From the NCBI GenBank assembly GCA_032718865.1, contig JALUTQ010000041.1:1178001-1242000 (forward strand): a DNA stretch of 64,000 nucleotides, in the 5' to 3' direction. Under the pieces are notes generated by a model. It searched no databases. It saw only the letters and a list, made by a program, of their open reading frames with translations, and was not told the DNA's origin. This document shows positions 55,220 through 64,000 of this stretch, in pieces. A program made the position numbers and the translations under genes. Source of the DNA: Tilletia caries (Eukaryota; Basidiomycota; Exobasidiomycetes; Tilletiales; Tilletiaceae). The stretch's first letter is position 1. Each line of letters starts with the position of its first letter.

Positions 55220-58095
55220 GATTAAACGGGGAAAGAAGACAGGAAAGGAATGAGCATGATTAAAGATGAAGCGAGACTGACGGGTAGGGAGTGTGGGGGG
55301 AGGCCAGGACCGCGGGGACTGGTTCTTTGAGGTCTCGTTCTGATCGAGTCCGGACGTACGTCGGGCAACGAAACTTCGGCTCAAGTGCATGGTATGGGTA
55401 GCAGACTCGGGGGCCAGGCTGGCAATGGAGGGAAGTGAAAGTCACCAGCCGAGCAAGGAACAAACGAATGAAAGGCCGAACGTTATGGGTGATTTACATA
55501 TACCGAATGATGAACGATGGAAGAGGATCGACAGAAGATCCGGTCACCTTCCTCATGCGGCCATCATCCCTCGCCCTCGATGATCCTAACCTCCTCAGAC
55601 GACAGCAAGGACGATCAGCAGCCACACTCTCACGCAAGTCGCCTCCTCATCGCCCTCATCATGCTTGTCTCATTTCCACACGCTCCCCAAGACTGGTCCA
55701 GTGCCCAACCTCTTGGAGACCTCCGCGGAGGGCAACAAGAAATGGCCGCCAGGTGCCAGCATGTAGGTCCTCTCATATACTGTGTGTATCTTACATGTCG
55801 GCTGTTGGCTGTCGCGATGAGGAAGATTGCGCCTTCATGCTTCATATAACAAACTGACAGCCTGGCACGGCACGCTGGCATCTGGCACGCTGGCGCCTGG
55901 CACGAAGACGACTTCTGGCGATGACAAGAAGGGGACACGCTCACACGCTCCAGTTGCGGAACGTACAAAAGACAATTCCACGTGCCCTACATCGAGTATC
56001 TGCTCACCCCTTCTTTCAACACCACTTCCCACTTATCTACCACACGCCTTCATATCGGCGGTGATCGATTCTTTCTTCAAGTCATCTCCTTGCCTTCACC
56101 TCAGCATGCGTCTTGCTACGTTCTCGTTCCTCGCTGCCATCTTTACTGCGGCTGTTGCAGATAACCACTTGCCACGAGTAAATTATTATGCCCGCTTTGT
56201 TGCAGTGAGTAGCTTTCAGCTTTGTTACAGTGAGGAGCTTTCATGCTGACCGCTGACCAAGTCTCTGTTATTTACCTCAGGATAGTGCCGGATGGGAGGG
56301 CTGCTACAGCACTACGAAGTGTTCGGATGGCAGCGTCAGCTCGGCCACTTACCAGTGCTTGCACCAGCATTGGGCGGGATTATCCAGGAACAAAAAAGTG
56401 AGTCGTATCTTGAGCCTCCCGGAAGGGCCGGTGAGGATGTGCATATCTCAAAAGTCTGACTCTGGGCTTCTATCCGATCACATCAGTGTCCCTATCCGGA
56501 TATCGGCTGCCTTTGCTACAATGGCTGTGTCGCAGAAATGTGGAGAGCGGAAATCAATTACGACTACGGCGCAGAGTGTCGGGACTGGTGCCGCGCGGGC
56601 ACGCGGAATGACAAGTGCTGAAGTGATGCTCAATCTCGCACACGCCATTCACCCTGGAGAGGGCTCAACAAATGAGCTTCGCGGGCTTCACGTAGCCAGT
56701 CGAGCAGCGAACCCGTCCAAGCGTTCGCTCCAATTCGAAGCTCCCTTCACCACCATCTCGTCTTACGTCGCTCGCCCCCTCAAATGCACAAAAACGTTGA
56801 CATCCAATCATTCATTAAGAGTCCTTGCGACGTACATCTCCCCATCGTACTTTGCAGACTGTCTCCCGCACGCTGCCGTTTTGGAGCATCATACCCACGA
56901 GAGTGGACCCAGTACTCTCACTCTCCACTCTGCTCTCTGCTCTCTCTATACACTCACTCTTCTGTTCTGCAGATACTATTTTCAGCCCACTGCACACGCC
57001 ATTCGCATCCTCTCCAGACACACAGGCGCAACCATCTCGACCCTGACCCCAACCCCCGCAGCACCCCTCCTCTCTTCCCTCTTGCCTATTGCCTCCTCTG
57101 TCTCCACGTCGGCAGGTCGCAGAGGTTCGGCCATACCACTGTCAGTCCGCACCCCGCCGACGTTTTTATGCGAACCTGACCTTTCTCACATTTTCTCCCT
57201 TCGTCTAGTCGGCTTCTTCTTCTTTTCCACCACAGTCGAGCCCCTTTCTTCCTTCTTCTCCCTTCACCACGTCCACAGGCGCTCCGCCGCAACACCCCCA
57301 CATCGCACACAACCATAATCGCGTGATTGTTCGAAATGTCGTGGCCTCGGGAGCCCTCCATATGTCCTCAGGAGCTCACCGTATGCCCCCGGGAGCCCAT
57401 CATACAACCCCAAGGTCAGCGAAACGGCAATTCGATGCCCCATGGTAGGAAGCGCGTGGCTTTCACCCTTCCCAGCAGTGACGGCGGCGGCAATGCTTTC
57501 ATTGGTGACCATGTCGATGGCGACAACGAAGGAAATGGCAATGCAGAACGACACGGGAACCTCGCGAGCAGCATTAGCAACCCTGACCGCACCTTGACTC
57601 GCGCCTGCCGGAACTTCTGCCTTTTCGTCGAAGGTTCGCACATCAAGTCCCTAGAGGTGTCATCCTCGTCGAAGTACGACCAGCATAGCATAAAGTCATA
57701 TTCACATCGACAGATAGATTGAGGGGCATGCCGGGTAGGAAACTGACTTCTAACGAGAGAACGAGGGGAAGCAACGAAGGAGAGCAGATCTTGGAACGAA
57801 GTTCTCTTAGAATAGCAAAACAACCGGAACTAACCCGCCATATACGCTCCTTCTTCCCTTTCCTCCTCTGTAGCCGTGCTCAGCTCATCCTCAGTCCGCC
57901 TAGCCCTGGCAGTAGCAACCGACGATACCAGAGGCACCTCATCGGCCGCAACAGGAAGGGGAGCACGGGCAGGAGCGTCAGGTGTAGCAGTAGAGGCCAG
58001 GACCGAGGCGGGGACCGGGTCGGGAGGTCCCGCTATAGGTCCAGCCACGGGCCACCGCGCACCACTCTCGTTGTCTGCCTGCCCCTTTCCCCCTT
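55220..58095. other. DNA present in arm A' but not in arm A
   Basis: About 2.9 kb not found at the matching place in arm A. It contains the ten-cysteine gene at 56106-56621. On the minus strand a frame from 58132 (MAEARRLKELKAEGGKGQAD, Ala/Pro/Thr-rich, stop at 57830) crosses the boundary; in arm A its start is present but fused to other DNA, which suggests that arm A lost the segment. Frames at 56640-57320 and 57264-57820 are not convincing. Confidence 0.55.
56106..56621 (+). CDS. Small secreted ten-cysteine protein C
   Basis: Exons 56106-56204, 56281-56397 and 56487-56621, all phase 0, give 116 residues. The signal peptide starts MRLATFSFLAAIFTAAVA. The mature region holds ten cysteines: GCYSTTKCSDGS, TYQCLHQHW, KCPYPDIGCLCYNGCVAE and ECRDWCRAGTRNDKC. 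The core C-x3-C-V-x16-C-x3-C and the C-x-C motif match proteins A and B at 32.0 and 33.9 kb, with a longer loop. GTACAAAAG lies about 140 bp upstream, as for protein A. Likely an effector-like secreted protein; host or target unknown. Confidence 0.83.
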
Positions 58096-58367
58096 CAGCC
58101 TTCAACTCCTTCAGCCGACGCGCCTCGGCCATCGAAGCCGATTCTTCATCTTCCTTTAACTCTTCTCCCCTCCTCCCATCCCTCCCAACCTCGCGATTGC
58201 CCTTCTATGTACACGAGTACAGCATCAACATACATACGGGTACGTAGCAACGATCCACATACATTCCAAATGTCCAGCAATATTACAATTGGTTGAGGAG
58301 GCGAGGAAGAAGGGGTAGTTCGGATTACGTGTTCAGCAGTGACTGGGGACCCCTCACGCCTCATGCC

Positions 58368-60199
58368 TCACGCCTCACGGTCCAAGAGGTCGCCGTTGAT
58401 TGAAGAATGCTGCTTGTAGCTGTGCGACTGAACAGTCGTCGAGCTCTGGTAGCCTGGTGTAGGGGACTCGCCCTCCATCTGACGCTCCAGCTCCATTTTA
58501 ACGTCACGCGTCTGGATTTCTTGAGGCACCCGACGCTGGCGTTCGAGGACAGAAATCGTCACGGGACTGTGCTGGAAGGGTGCAGAGTCGGGATGGCTTT
58601 TCCGGGGTGGGTGGATTAACGAGGCAAGACTCTCTTCGTACGTCTCGTGAGCTCTACGATGTCGTTCAAGAAGCAAGCCCAACCTGTCAGCCAATCCGAC
58701 ATCTGCTGCTGGAACCAAGCTTCGGACTCACATCGAGCACATTGTCGTTCCAAAGGCCGCAACAATGTAGGCCATACACATCTGATAGATGTTGACCGTC
58801 TTCTGGAATTGACCTTGTTCCGTCTGAGCGACCGTGATGAGTGCCAAAACGAACATAACCATCACCACTATGGAAGTCCCGAGGTTGAGGCTCGAAGCTT
58901 GAATGATGAAGTATAGGACGGCGCGCGATACCGAGCTTGCTACTTCCCGCTGGCCGGATGCCGGAGGTGTTATTTGTTTCGAGGACGGCAACACTGGCAA
59001 CGGGGGTGGCAATCCTGTGGTTTGTTGCTTCTTTTCGCAAGGGGAACGGGTGTCTTCGACAGTAACTGCGACTTGTGATCGTATGATGTTTGAAGATGCG
59101 ATCGCCGGCGTTGCGCCAATGGTCTGGACCGCGATCTTGGACTGCAGGATTTGATGCAAGTGACCCTCTTCTTTGCACGGGGCCGTCTCGTCGCTGCAAA
59201 TGCCCATCGACATTGTCATGGCATTCGAAATTGGGCCCGCCTTTGGTCCGCCCTTCCTAAGGTGGCTTCGTAAGGTCCGAATGAGCCGAACGGTAAAGTA
59301 AAGGTAGATAAGGTTGCTGATGAAGGCGAATATGCACCACAGCATGGCGCAGATCGCAAAATAGTTGGCATGTTGAATGGTCTGGAACCAGATCTAAAAC
59401 ATCGAAAGGTGGTTGCCACGGTCAGCGTCCACCGCATTTGCTTCTACAGCTTTGCACGGCAACCCACCAATTGAAGCTGAATCAGCATCTCCTCCGTGAT
59501 GGCCTGTTGCGTGGAGATTTGGTTATTTCACTCGATGAACAGTCGTCTTGCGGCTTCAGAATGCTGATTGCCCAGTCGAGCGGGGAAGAATACTACCAGC
59601 GCGCAGCTGCAAGGCACAGCGATTCCGGACAGGTTCGCGACCCACGGCCGAACCCAAATCTTCTTCTCCCATCGTCTTGTGATCATGATCCGAACGCAGA
59701 GGTTTTGCGTGCCAGCGACCGCAGCAGCCCAGGCCATCCACGAGACCGCAACGTATAGTGGTCCCAAGATGTACATCAGTGCGAAGCAAGCGTGCTTTGG
59801 CGGTTGCTGATGGACAAAATTTTTCAGGCTGACGAAGTTGCAGATTGTCCAGAGGCCACCAAAAGCTCCGGCCATGACCGACCAGCAGTTGTGCAAGTGC
59901 GGCACGAGCAGGACTCCGTCGGGTCGGCGGACGATTCGGAACACCCAAAAGTTCCGCTTTAGAATACGCTGGATGATGACGGAAATGGTTGGTATGCCGA
60001 GGAGGCAGGTGTAGATGGCCACGACGAAAAACGAGACTTCAACCGACAGACTGCGTCGCGCCAGAACTTGGCCACGAGCAAATTCGACGACCTCATTGAC
60101 GTTCGCGAATCGAGGCAGCTGCGCACGTTGGGGGGATGAAGTCGATAGGTACGTTGGCGGCGGCGGAAGAAGAAGGTTGAACTCGGGGTAGGCAGACAT
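58368..60199 (-). pseudogene. Orphan 7-TM protein, arm A' copy, with a premature stop
   Basis: Exon 1 59468-60199 and exon 2 from 59393 down, inverted copy of the 21.1 kb gene. The exon 1 frame is intact where arm A is shifted (RRWEKKIWVRPWVANLSG), but a TGA at 59528-59530 stands where arm A has TGT within the conserved LECDHQFSTQ stretch, cutting the product after helix four. The intron donor is GTGGGT. Exon 2 keeps helices five to seven (YLYFTVRLIRTLRSHLRKGG, AVLYFIIQASSLNLG, CSM end) and the C-terminal tail (LLLERHRRAHETYEESL) is conserved. An alternative donor at the stop would break the phase, so I treat this copy as disabled, or truncated if translated. Confidence 0.7.
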
Positions 60200-62326
60200 T
60201 GGCCACTACTTCTCGACAGGGCTCGTAGAAGGCGTGCTAAAAGTCACGGCGGGAGATAAAGGTGGTGGAGGAGGAGGAGGAGGGAGGAAGGTTGGGAGCT
60301 GACGGGGTATCGACGAATACAATCTGTGTCTGTTTAAAGCATGGACAGAAGGAAGAGGACAGTTTCAGCAGTCAATCGGAACCAAAAGCCAGGCACGGGC
60401 CGCTCGGTGCGAAGCAGATAGTTAGACGGAACATATATGTATACCCACCCTGTCAGAAAGGGAGAGCTTCCGAGTTCCGACAGCTTTCGAGCGGAGGACG
60501 GATGAGAGCCCATTCAGAATTGTGGAGGGAGTGCCGGTCGCCGGTCGGTGCTGAATTGTCTCAATGATGAGCGATGAGCAATAAGGAAGATTCACAATCC
60601 GACGGACGATGAAGGGACGTAAGTCATCGACAGCCCAACCTGGCGGAGGCCTGGGAACCATACATTCGTGGGAGTTCTCGATATTGCACTCACCCCATTG
60701 TGGAGTCGTTCATGTTGTTAGAGGCATCGGCGAAGGACAACAGAGGCAACGTCTCGCGATCTCCAAGCCGACTTGGCTTCAAGAAGAACCCACCTGTCTC
60801 CGTGTCGCACAGGGCCTCTCGACTGATACCCGAAACTGAGGGAGGAAGGCCCAATCAGTGAGTTATTCACGCGAGATGTCAGCGACTTTTCCGCCTTCGG
60901 ATCCGATACAGCGCAAGGGCCTCTCCTCCTCATGGTACGACAACGGCTGTTGCCGTGGGCAAGCTGATAGGCCGTGTGCGGTGACTGAAAGAGGTAACAT
61001 CAGCCCTCCTGTCCTCTCCACGCTGGTGCAATGTCGATGTCGAATGTCGGTGTGAAGGTTGAGCTGATGAGCTCGAGCTCATCGCTCATCGCTCATCCGT
61101 GGCTTCCCCATCCGACGCGACTGTGACTCGACAAGTATGGAACGCCGTTTGGGTCAGCCTTTCAGGTCGCCCAACATTTTTCCAGGGTCGCCCAAACTTT
61201 CCACTACTAAGTATACCACTGCCCAATCACCCCTACCCATCCTCAAACCCACGCAGCGCCCATTGCTGCGCCTATCCGTCTGCGCCTGTCTTGCAGCACG
61301 TCTCGCGCGCGCTTTTCTGCCGACTCTGCTGACCCTTCTCCTTTCTCCGCCGCTGTCCAGCTGGGTGCTTACTGCTTGTACCAATCGCTGATCACTTCTT
61401 CTCTCGCCAGTCATCTCCAACCTTGTTCAATCCTTATTGTTGCAGCTTTTTCAGATCTTCACGCCTGCCCCTTGTCGGCTACAGCTTGCGCTTTGCGCGC
61501 TCCCGAATCTCGTCTTGGCGGCAGGCTTCAAGGGCCATACATTTTTGACCTGAGGTGAGCGCGCCCGCTTTCCTACATGCACAGTGCTCAATGCTCATCA
61601 CCATTCTCTTGCGCTGCACCCTGCCTTACAGCCACACGACCGCGCAGCAACGATGAATCATTGGCCGGCGAGCCACTCTGTCCTGTGCACGTGTGATCAG
61701 GGCTCGGGTGCTGTGTAAGGTGAGACGGCTACTTCCCGAATCACGGCATGCATCCATTACTTCGTTCACTGATAATCGATTACAATCTTTCACAGCTACT
61801 CGCAAGCTGTACAGTGTACGGCACACACACCGGGGCTCAACGGACTCCATACCAAGGTTGTGAAGGCAGGTTCATAGGCAGTAGTCCTTACTGCGCACGC
61901 GGTGCGATGCTCTGCTGACAGCTTTTGTATATTGTGCTTTGCGCCGTTTCAGATCCCAAAGGCCAAAACACGTAAGCTGTCGCTCCACCATTCATGTCTG
62001 CGCGTGGGATTGCACCAAGTCACTGACCACCTACACCTCCCCTCTTCAGACTCGTCCCCGGGTTGCATACCCCCCAACCTCTCACCCGCGTCGACCTGTG
62101 ACAATACATAACGATGCACGGGCATGATCATGCACTGAAATGCGAAAGGGTCATTGAAATGAGTTATCAGCCGAGAAAGGGTCATTGAAATGAGTTATCA
62201 GCCGAGAAAATTTTCACTGCTTCCTTGTTGCCTCCAGCCCATCCATCCTCTTGACCTCTTCACTCCACTGACTGATAACCTCGCCATCCAGCTCTGTGCT
62301 TCCTCGCACACTATCACGCATCCATC
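60200..62326. other. Spacer, no gene supported
   Basis: To about 61090 it is the inverted copy of the leader region of arm A. Beyond that it is single-copy, pyrimidine-rich in places, with frames under 90 codons and no domains. Confidence 0.45.
62144..62205. repeat. 31-bp tandem repeat, two copies
   Basis: GAAAGGGTCATTGAAATGAG and its continuation occur twice in direct succession (62144-62174 and 62175-62205), about 120 bp before the next ATG. Confidence 0.88.
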
Positions 62327-62812
62327 ATGTCATCATCGAACAAGGAACGAGTGAGTGTGTTACGTCTTATCAATTATGAGACTGCTGTTGCATCTCTGAC
62401 CGAGGGTATCGTGAACCGTCTACAGTACGACGCTCTCCTTGCAATGGCTATGGACATGCCAGAGTCCGCCAGCAGAGAAAAGCTCATCGACTTCGTACTC
62501 AAAGATGCCGAACGCCACGGAAAGACTGGGACAGCTGTTGGAGCTGCAGACGCATCAGACAATGCTTCGACGTCCCAGGAACGCGTCGAATCAACCATTG
62601 GTGACCGTCAATCGTCGGGTTCGAGCCCCTCAGTTACCACATTTGCCCGTCAGTCGGCCCCAACCAGCTCTGCCTCGCCCTTTCCTGGCATCGCTACCGG
62701 TTCCAGCTTCACCACTGCCGCGCACAAGTTTGCATACGCGAGCCACACAGCCAAGGTGATGACTACGCGTGGTCGGCCTCCTAAGGCTGCAGCTCCCGTG
62801 AAGATCCATTAA
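62327..62812 (+). CDS. Hypothetical protein with a short helical N-terminal domain
   Basis: One exon of 161 residues from ATG 62327. The N-terminal third looks folded (RLINYETAVASLTEGIVN, DALLAMAMDMPESASREKL, IDFVLKDAERHG), the rest is Ser/Thr/Ala-rich with a basic end (TTRGRPPKAAAPVK) that contains an AT-hook-like GRP core. Two facts hint that it may be the 5' part of the next gene: it stops 122 bp before that ATG, and a good donor (GTAAGT) lies just past the stop. I recognise no family. Confidence 0.45.
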   Translation: MSSSNKERVSVLRLINYETAVASLTEGIVNRLQYDALLAMAMDMPESASREKLIDFVLKDAERHGKTGTAVGAADASDNASTSQERVESTIGDRQSSGSSPSVTTFARQSAPTSSASPFPGIATGSSFTTAAHKFAYASHTAKVMTTRGRPPKAAAPVKIH

Positions 62813-62934
62813 GGCAAGGTAAGTGCGGCTGTCATGTACATCCTGATCGTGTGTCCAGTTCTAACTCTTTAATGTTGCTTCTTATTCGTCCCATTCACAT
62901 CATTTCCCTCCCTGGTGACCTTTGGAGTGCGCGA

Positions 62935-64000
62935 ATGGCATCTAAGCCAGGGGAGAGCAACATCACTGCTTTCCTGTGGAAGCAAGGATGCGTGTTCGAA
63001 CCCAAGGATCAGATCACCATGGAATCCACGGCTGATGAGGTCATGGCCATCATCATTGCCGGCTTCCAGAAGAAGTGGGACCTCACCGTAAACGGATTCC
63101 AGTGAGTAGATTATGGTCCACTACTGCCTGTCTCAAAGACTACAGATTATAATCCACACACGCTGCATCAGGTTCTGATCCAGGCTTCGGACTTTTCATA
63201 CTTCTTTTTGTTTGAATTACACAGGTACGGCAGGGTCATTGGGAGTGATCATGAACTTTTGCCCTCAGAGACCAAGGCCAAAGATATGGACGGCAGTGCC
63301 TTGGGCAAGGAGTACAGAGAGTCTTGCTGCTACATTATGGATGATAAACGAACCATTCCACACGACATTCGGACGTACTTTTTCCCAGACTTTGCGCCCC
63401 CGCCTCCGGAAAAACTCGCTCGCGCTATCAACAACTTCTCGGAGTGCGCATACTGTCTCTTGCCGCTCCCCAGGACGTACATTATAGATCATGAAATGCA
63501 GTGCGACCGAAAGGTGAGTTTGGACCTGCCCACCAGCCCACCTCTGCACTTGGGCAGACGCTATGATAATCACACATCATCTCTTTCCCTTTTCTGTTCA
63601 GCTGAACGGCTATGATTCCATTCCGCGCAAGCTGGGGCCCAACACAACAGCATGTGGTGGACTTCCCCTTGACTATAGCGTGAGCGAATGAAACCATGAA
63701 TCAGTCAGAATCAATCCAAGCTCGTACAGTCGTACTGACACCTCACGGTTCATAACGTGGTCTTCTCTAATCTCTCAGCACGCTTTCTTCCGCTCCAATC
63801 TTGCGGGTATTCATCTCCCCGAAGACTTCCTCTCGGAAGATCCCAAAGAGGAGCGCAATACTCGCATCAAGGAGTTTGAGGATTTGAAGGCCTGGTGCCC
63901 CTGCAAGGGTATGGGCCAAGCTCTCACCAGCCAATGGATACAGTGCGCTTCGGAAGAAAAGTGTCCGGTGCGCTGGTATCACGACGAGTGCATCTTGGCC
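62935..64000 (+). CDS. Zinc-finger protein, 5' part (runs off the right edge)
   Basis: Exons 62935-63101, 63225-63513, 63602-63679 and 63779-64000 keep one frame, 226 residues so far. It starts MASKPGESNITAFLWKQGCV. A C2HC-type finger appears as CAYCLLPLPRTYIIDHEMQC (C-x2-C-x11-H-x3-C). In the last exon WCPCKGMG...WIQCASEEKCPVRWYHDEC matches the first six ligands of a PHD-like finger (C-x-C, C-x5-C, H-x2-C); the last pair would lie beyond the window. PHD fingers usually read histone tails, so a chromatin role is possible. I cannot name the protein. Confidence 0.7.

Larger units (their letters stand above)
54779..61090 (-). repeat. Arm A' of the large inverted duplication
   Basis: Inverted and diverged copy of 20150-23672. 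Homology runs from 54779 to about 55220, breaks for an insert to about 58095, then resumes through the 7-TM copy to about 61090. At the break, GAGGCGCGTCGGCTGAAG (near 58115 on the complement) is followed in arm A directly by TCCTGGCTCTCGTC (near 55215 on the complement). Confidence 0.85.

Noticed and set aside
62327..63101. Single gene covering both right-end frames
   Set aside because: The first frame stops before the only strong donor, and no alternative donor keeps the frame; kept as two entries.

Overview
The window reads as nuclear DNA of a basidiomycete fungus. Genes have short GT-AG introns, mostly 50-160 bp, and basidiomycete-style exon structure. The conserved genes are a PDR-type ABC transporter, a TAPT1/EMP65-like protein, GH47 mannosidase, glutathione synthetase, NSA2, an EEF2KMT-like methyltransferase, a YCK-type casein kinase 1 and an Mpr1-like GNAT. 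The species cannot be named from sequence alone; a plant-associated or smut-like lineage is only a guess from the secreted cysteine-rich proteins.

Layout. 0-4 kb: end of an ABC transporter, then poorly resolved minus-strand genes. 4.9-10.8 kb: a transposon nest. A pogo-like element with a five-exon transposase sits inside the terminal repeat of a TA-flanked MITE and carries another MITE in its third intron; a hAT-like element and a further TA-flanked MITE follow. 11-14.7 kb: a small secreted protein and the TAPT1-like gene. 14.8-19.6 kb: a GNAT relic, a degenerate tandem array split by a hAT-like element, and a broken Helitron. 20-23.7 kb: a membrane-protein gene. 24-27 kb: GH47. 27.1-29.2 kb: a secreted collagen-like protein. 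29.2-35.5 kb: a second type of 7-TM gene and two paralogous 10-cysteine secreted proteins. 35.8-44.5 kb: conserved housekeeping genes. 45-47.2 kb: MITEs and minisatellites. 48-49.5 kb: Mpr1-like GNAT and a tRNA-Val. 51 kb: another secreted protein. 52.4-61.1 kb: inverted copies of the 27-29 kb and 20-23.7 kb blocks, with an extra cysteine-rich gene. 62-64 kb: unidentified genes, the last with a C2HC finger and the start of a PHD-like finger.

The dominant large-scale structure is an imperfect inverted duplication: A (20.15-23.67) and B (27.1-29.2) reappear as B' (52.4-54.5) and A' (54.8-61.1) in reverse order and orientation around about 23 kb of single-copy DNA. The B copies are nearly identical and the A copies clearly diverged. 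Each arm carries a collagen-like secreted protein gene and a 7-TM gene, and both arm 7-TM genes look broken by different lesions, while a divergent third paralog at 29.2-31.1 kb is intact.

Three to five small secreted cysteine-rich genes (11.0, 32.0, 33.9 and 56.1 kb, perhaps 2.6 kb) share a C-x3-C-V-x(9-16)-C-x(3,4)-C core. With the collagen-like proteins and orphan 7-TM proteins they suggest a fast-evolving surface/secretome region surrounded by transposons; any joint function is inference.
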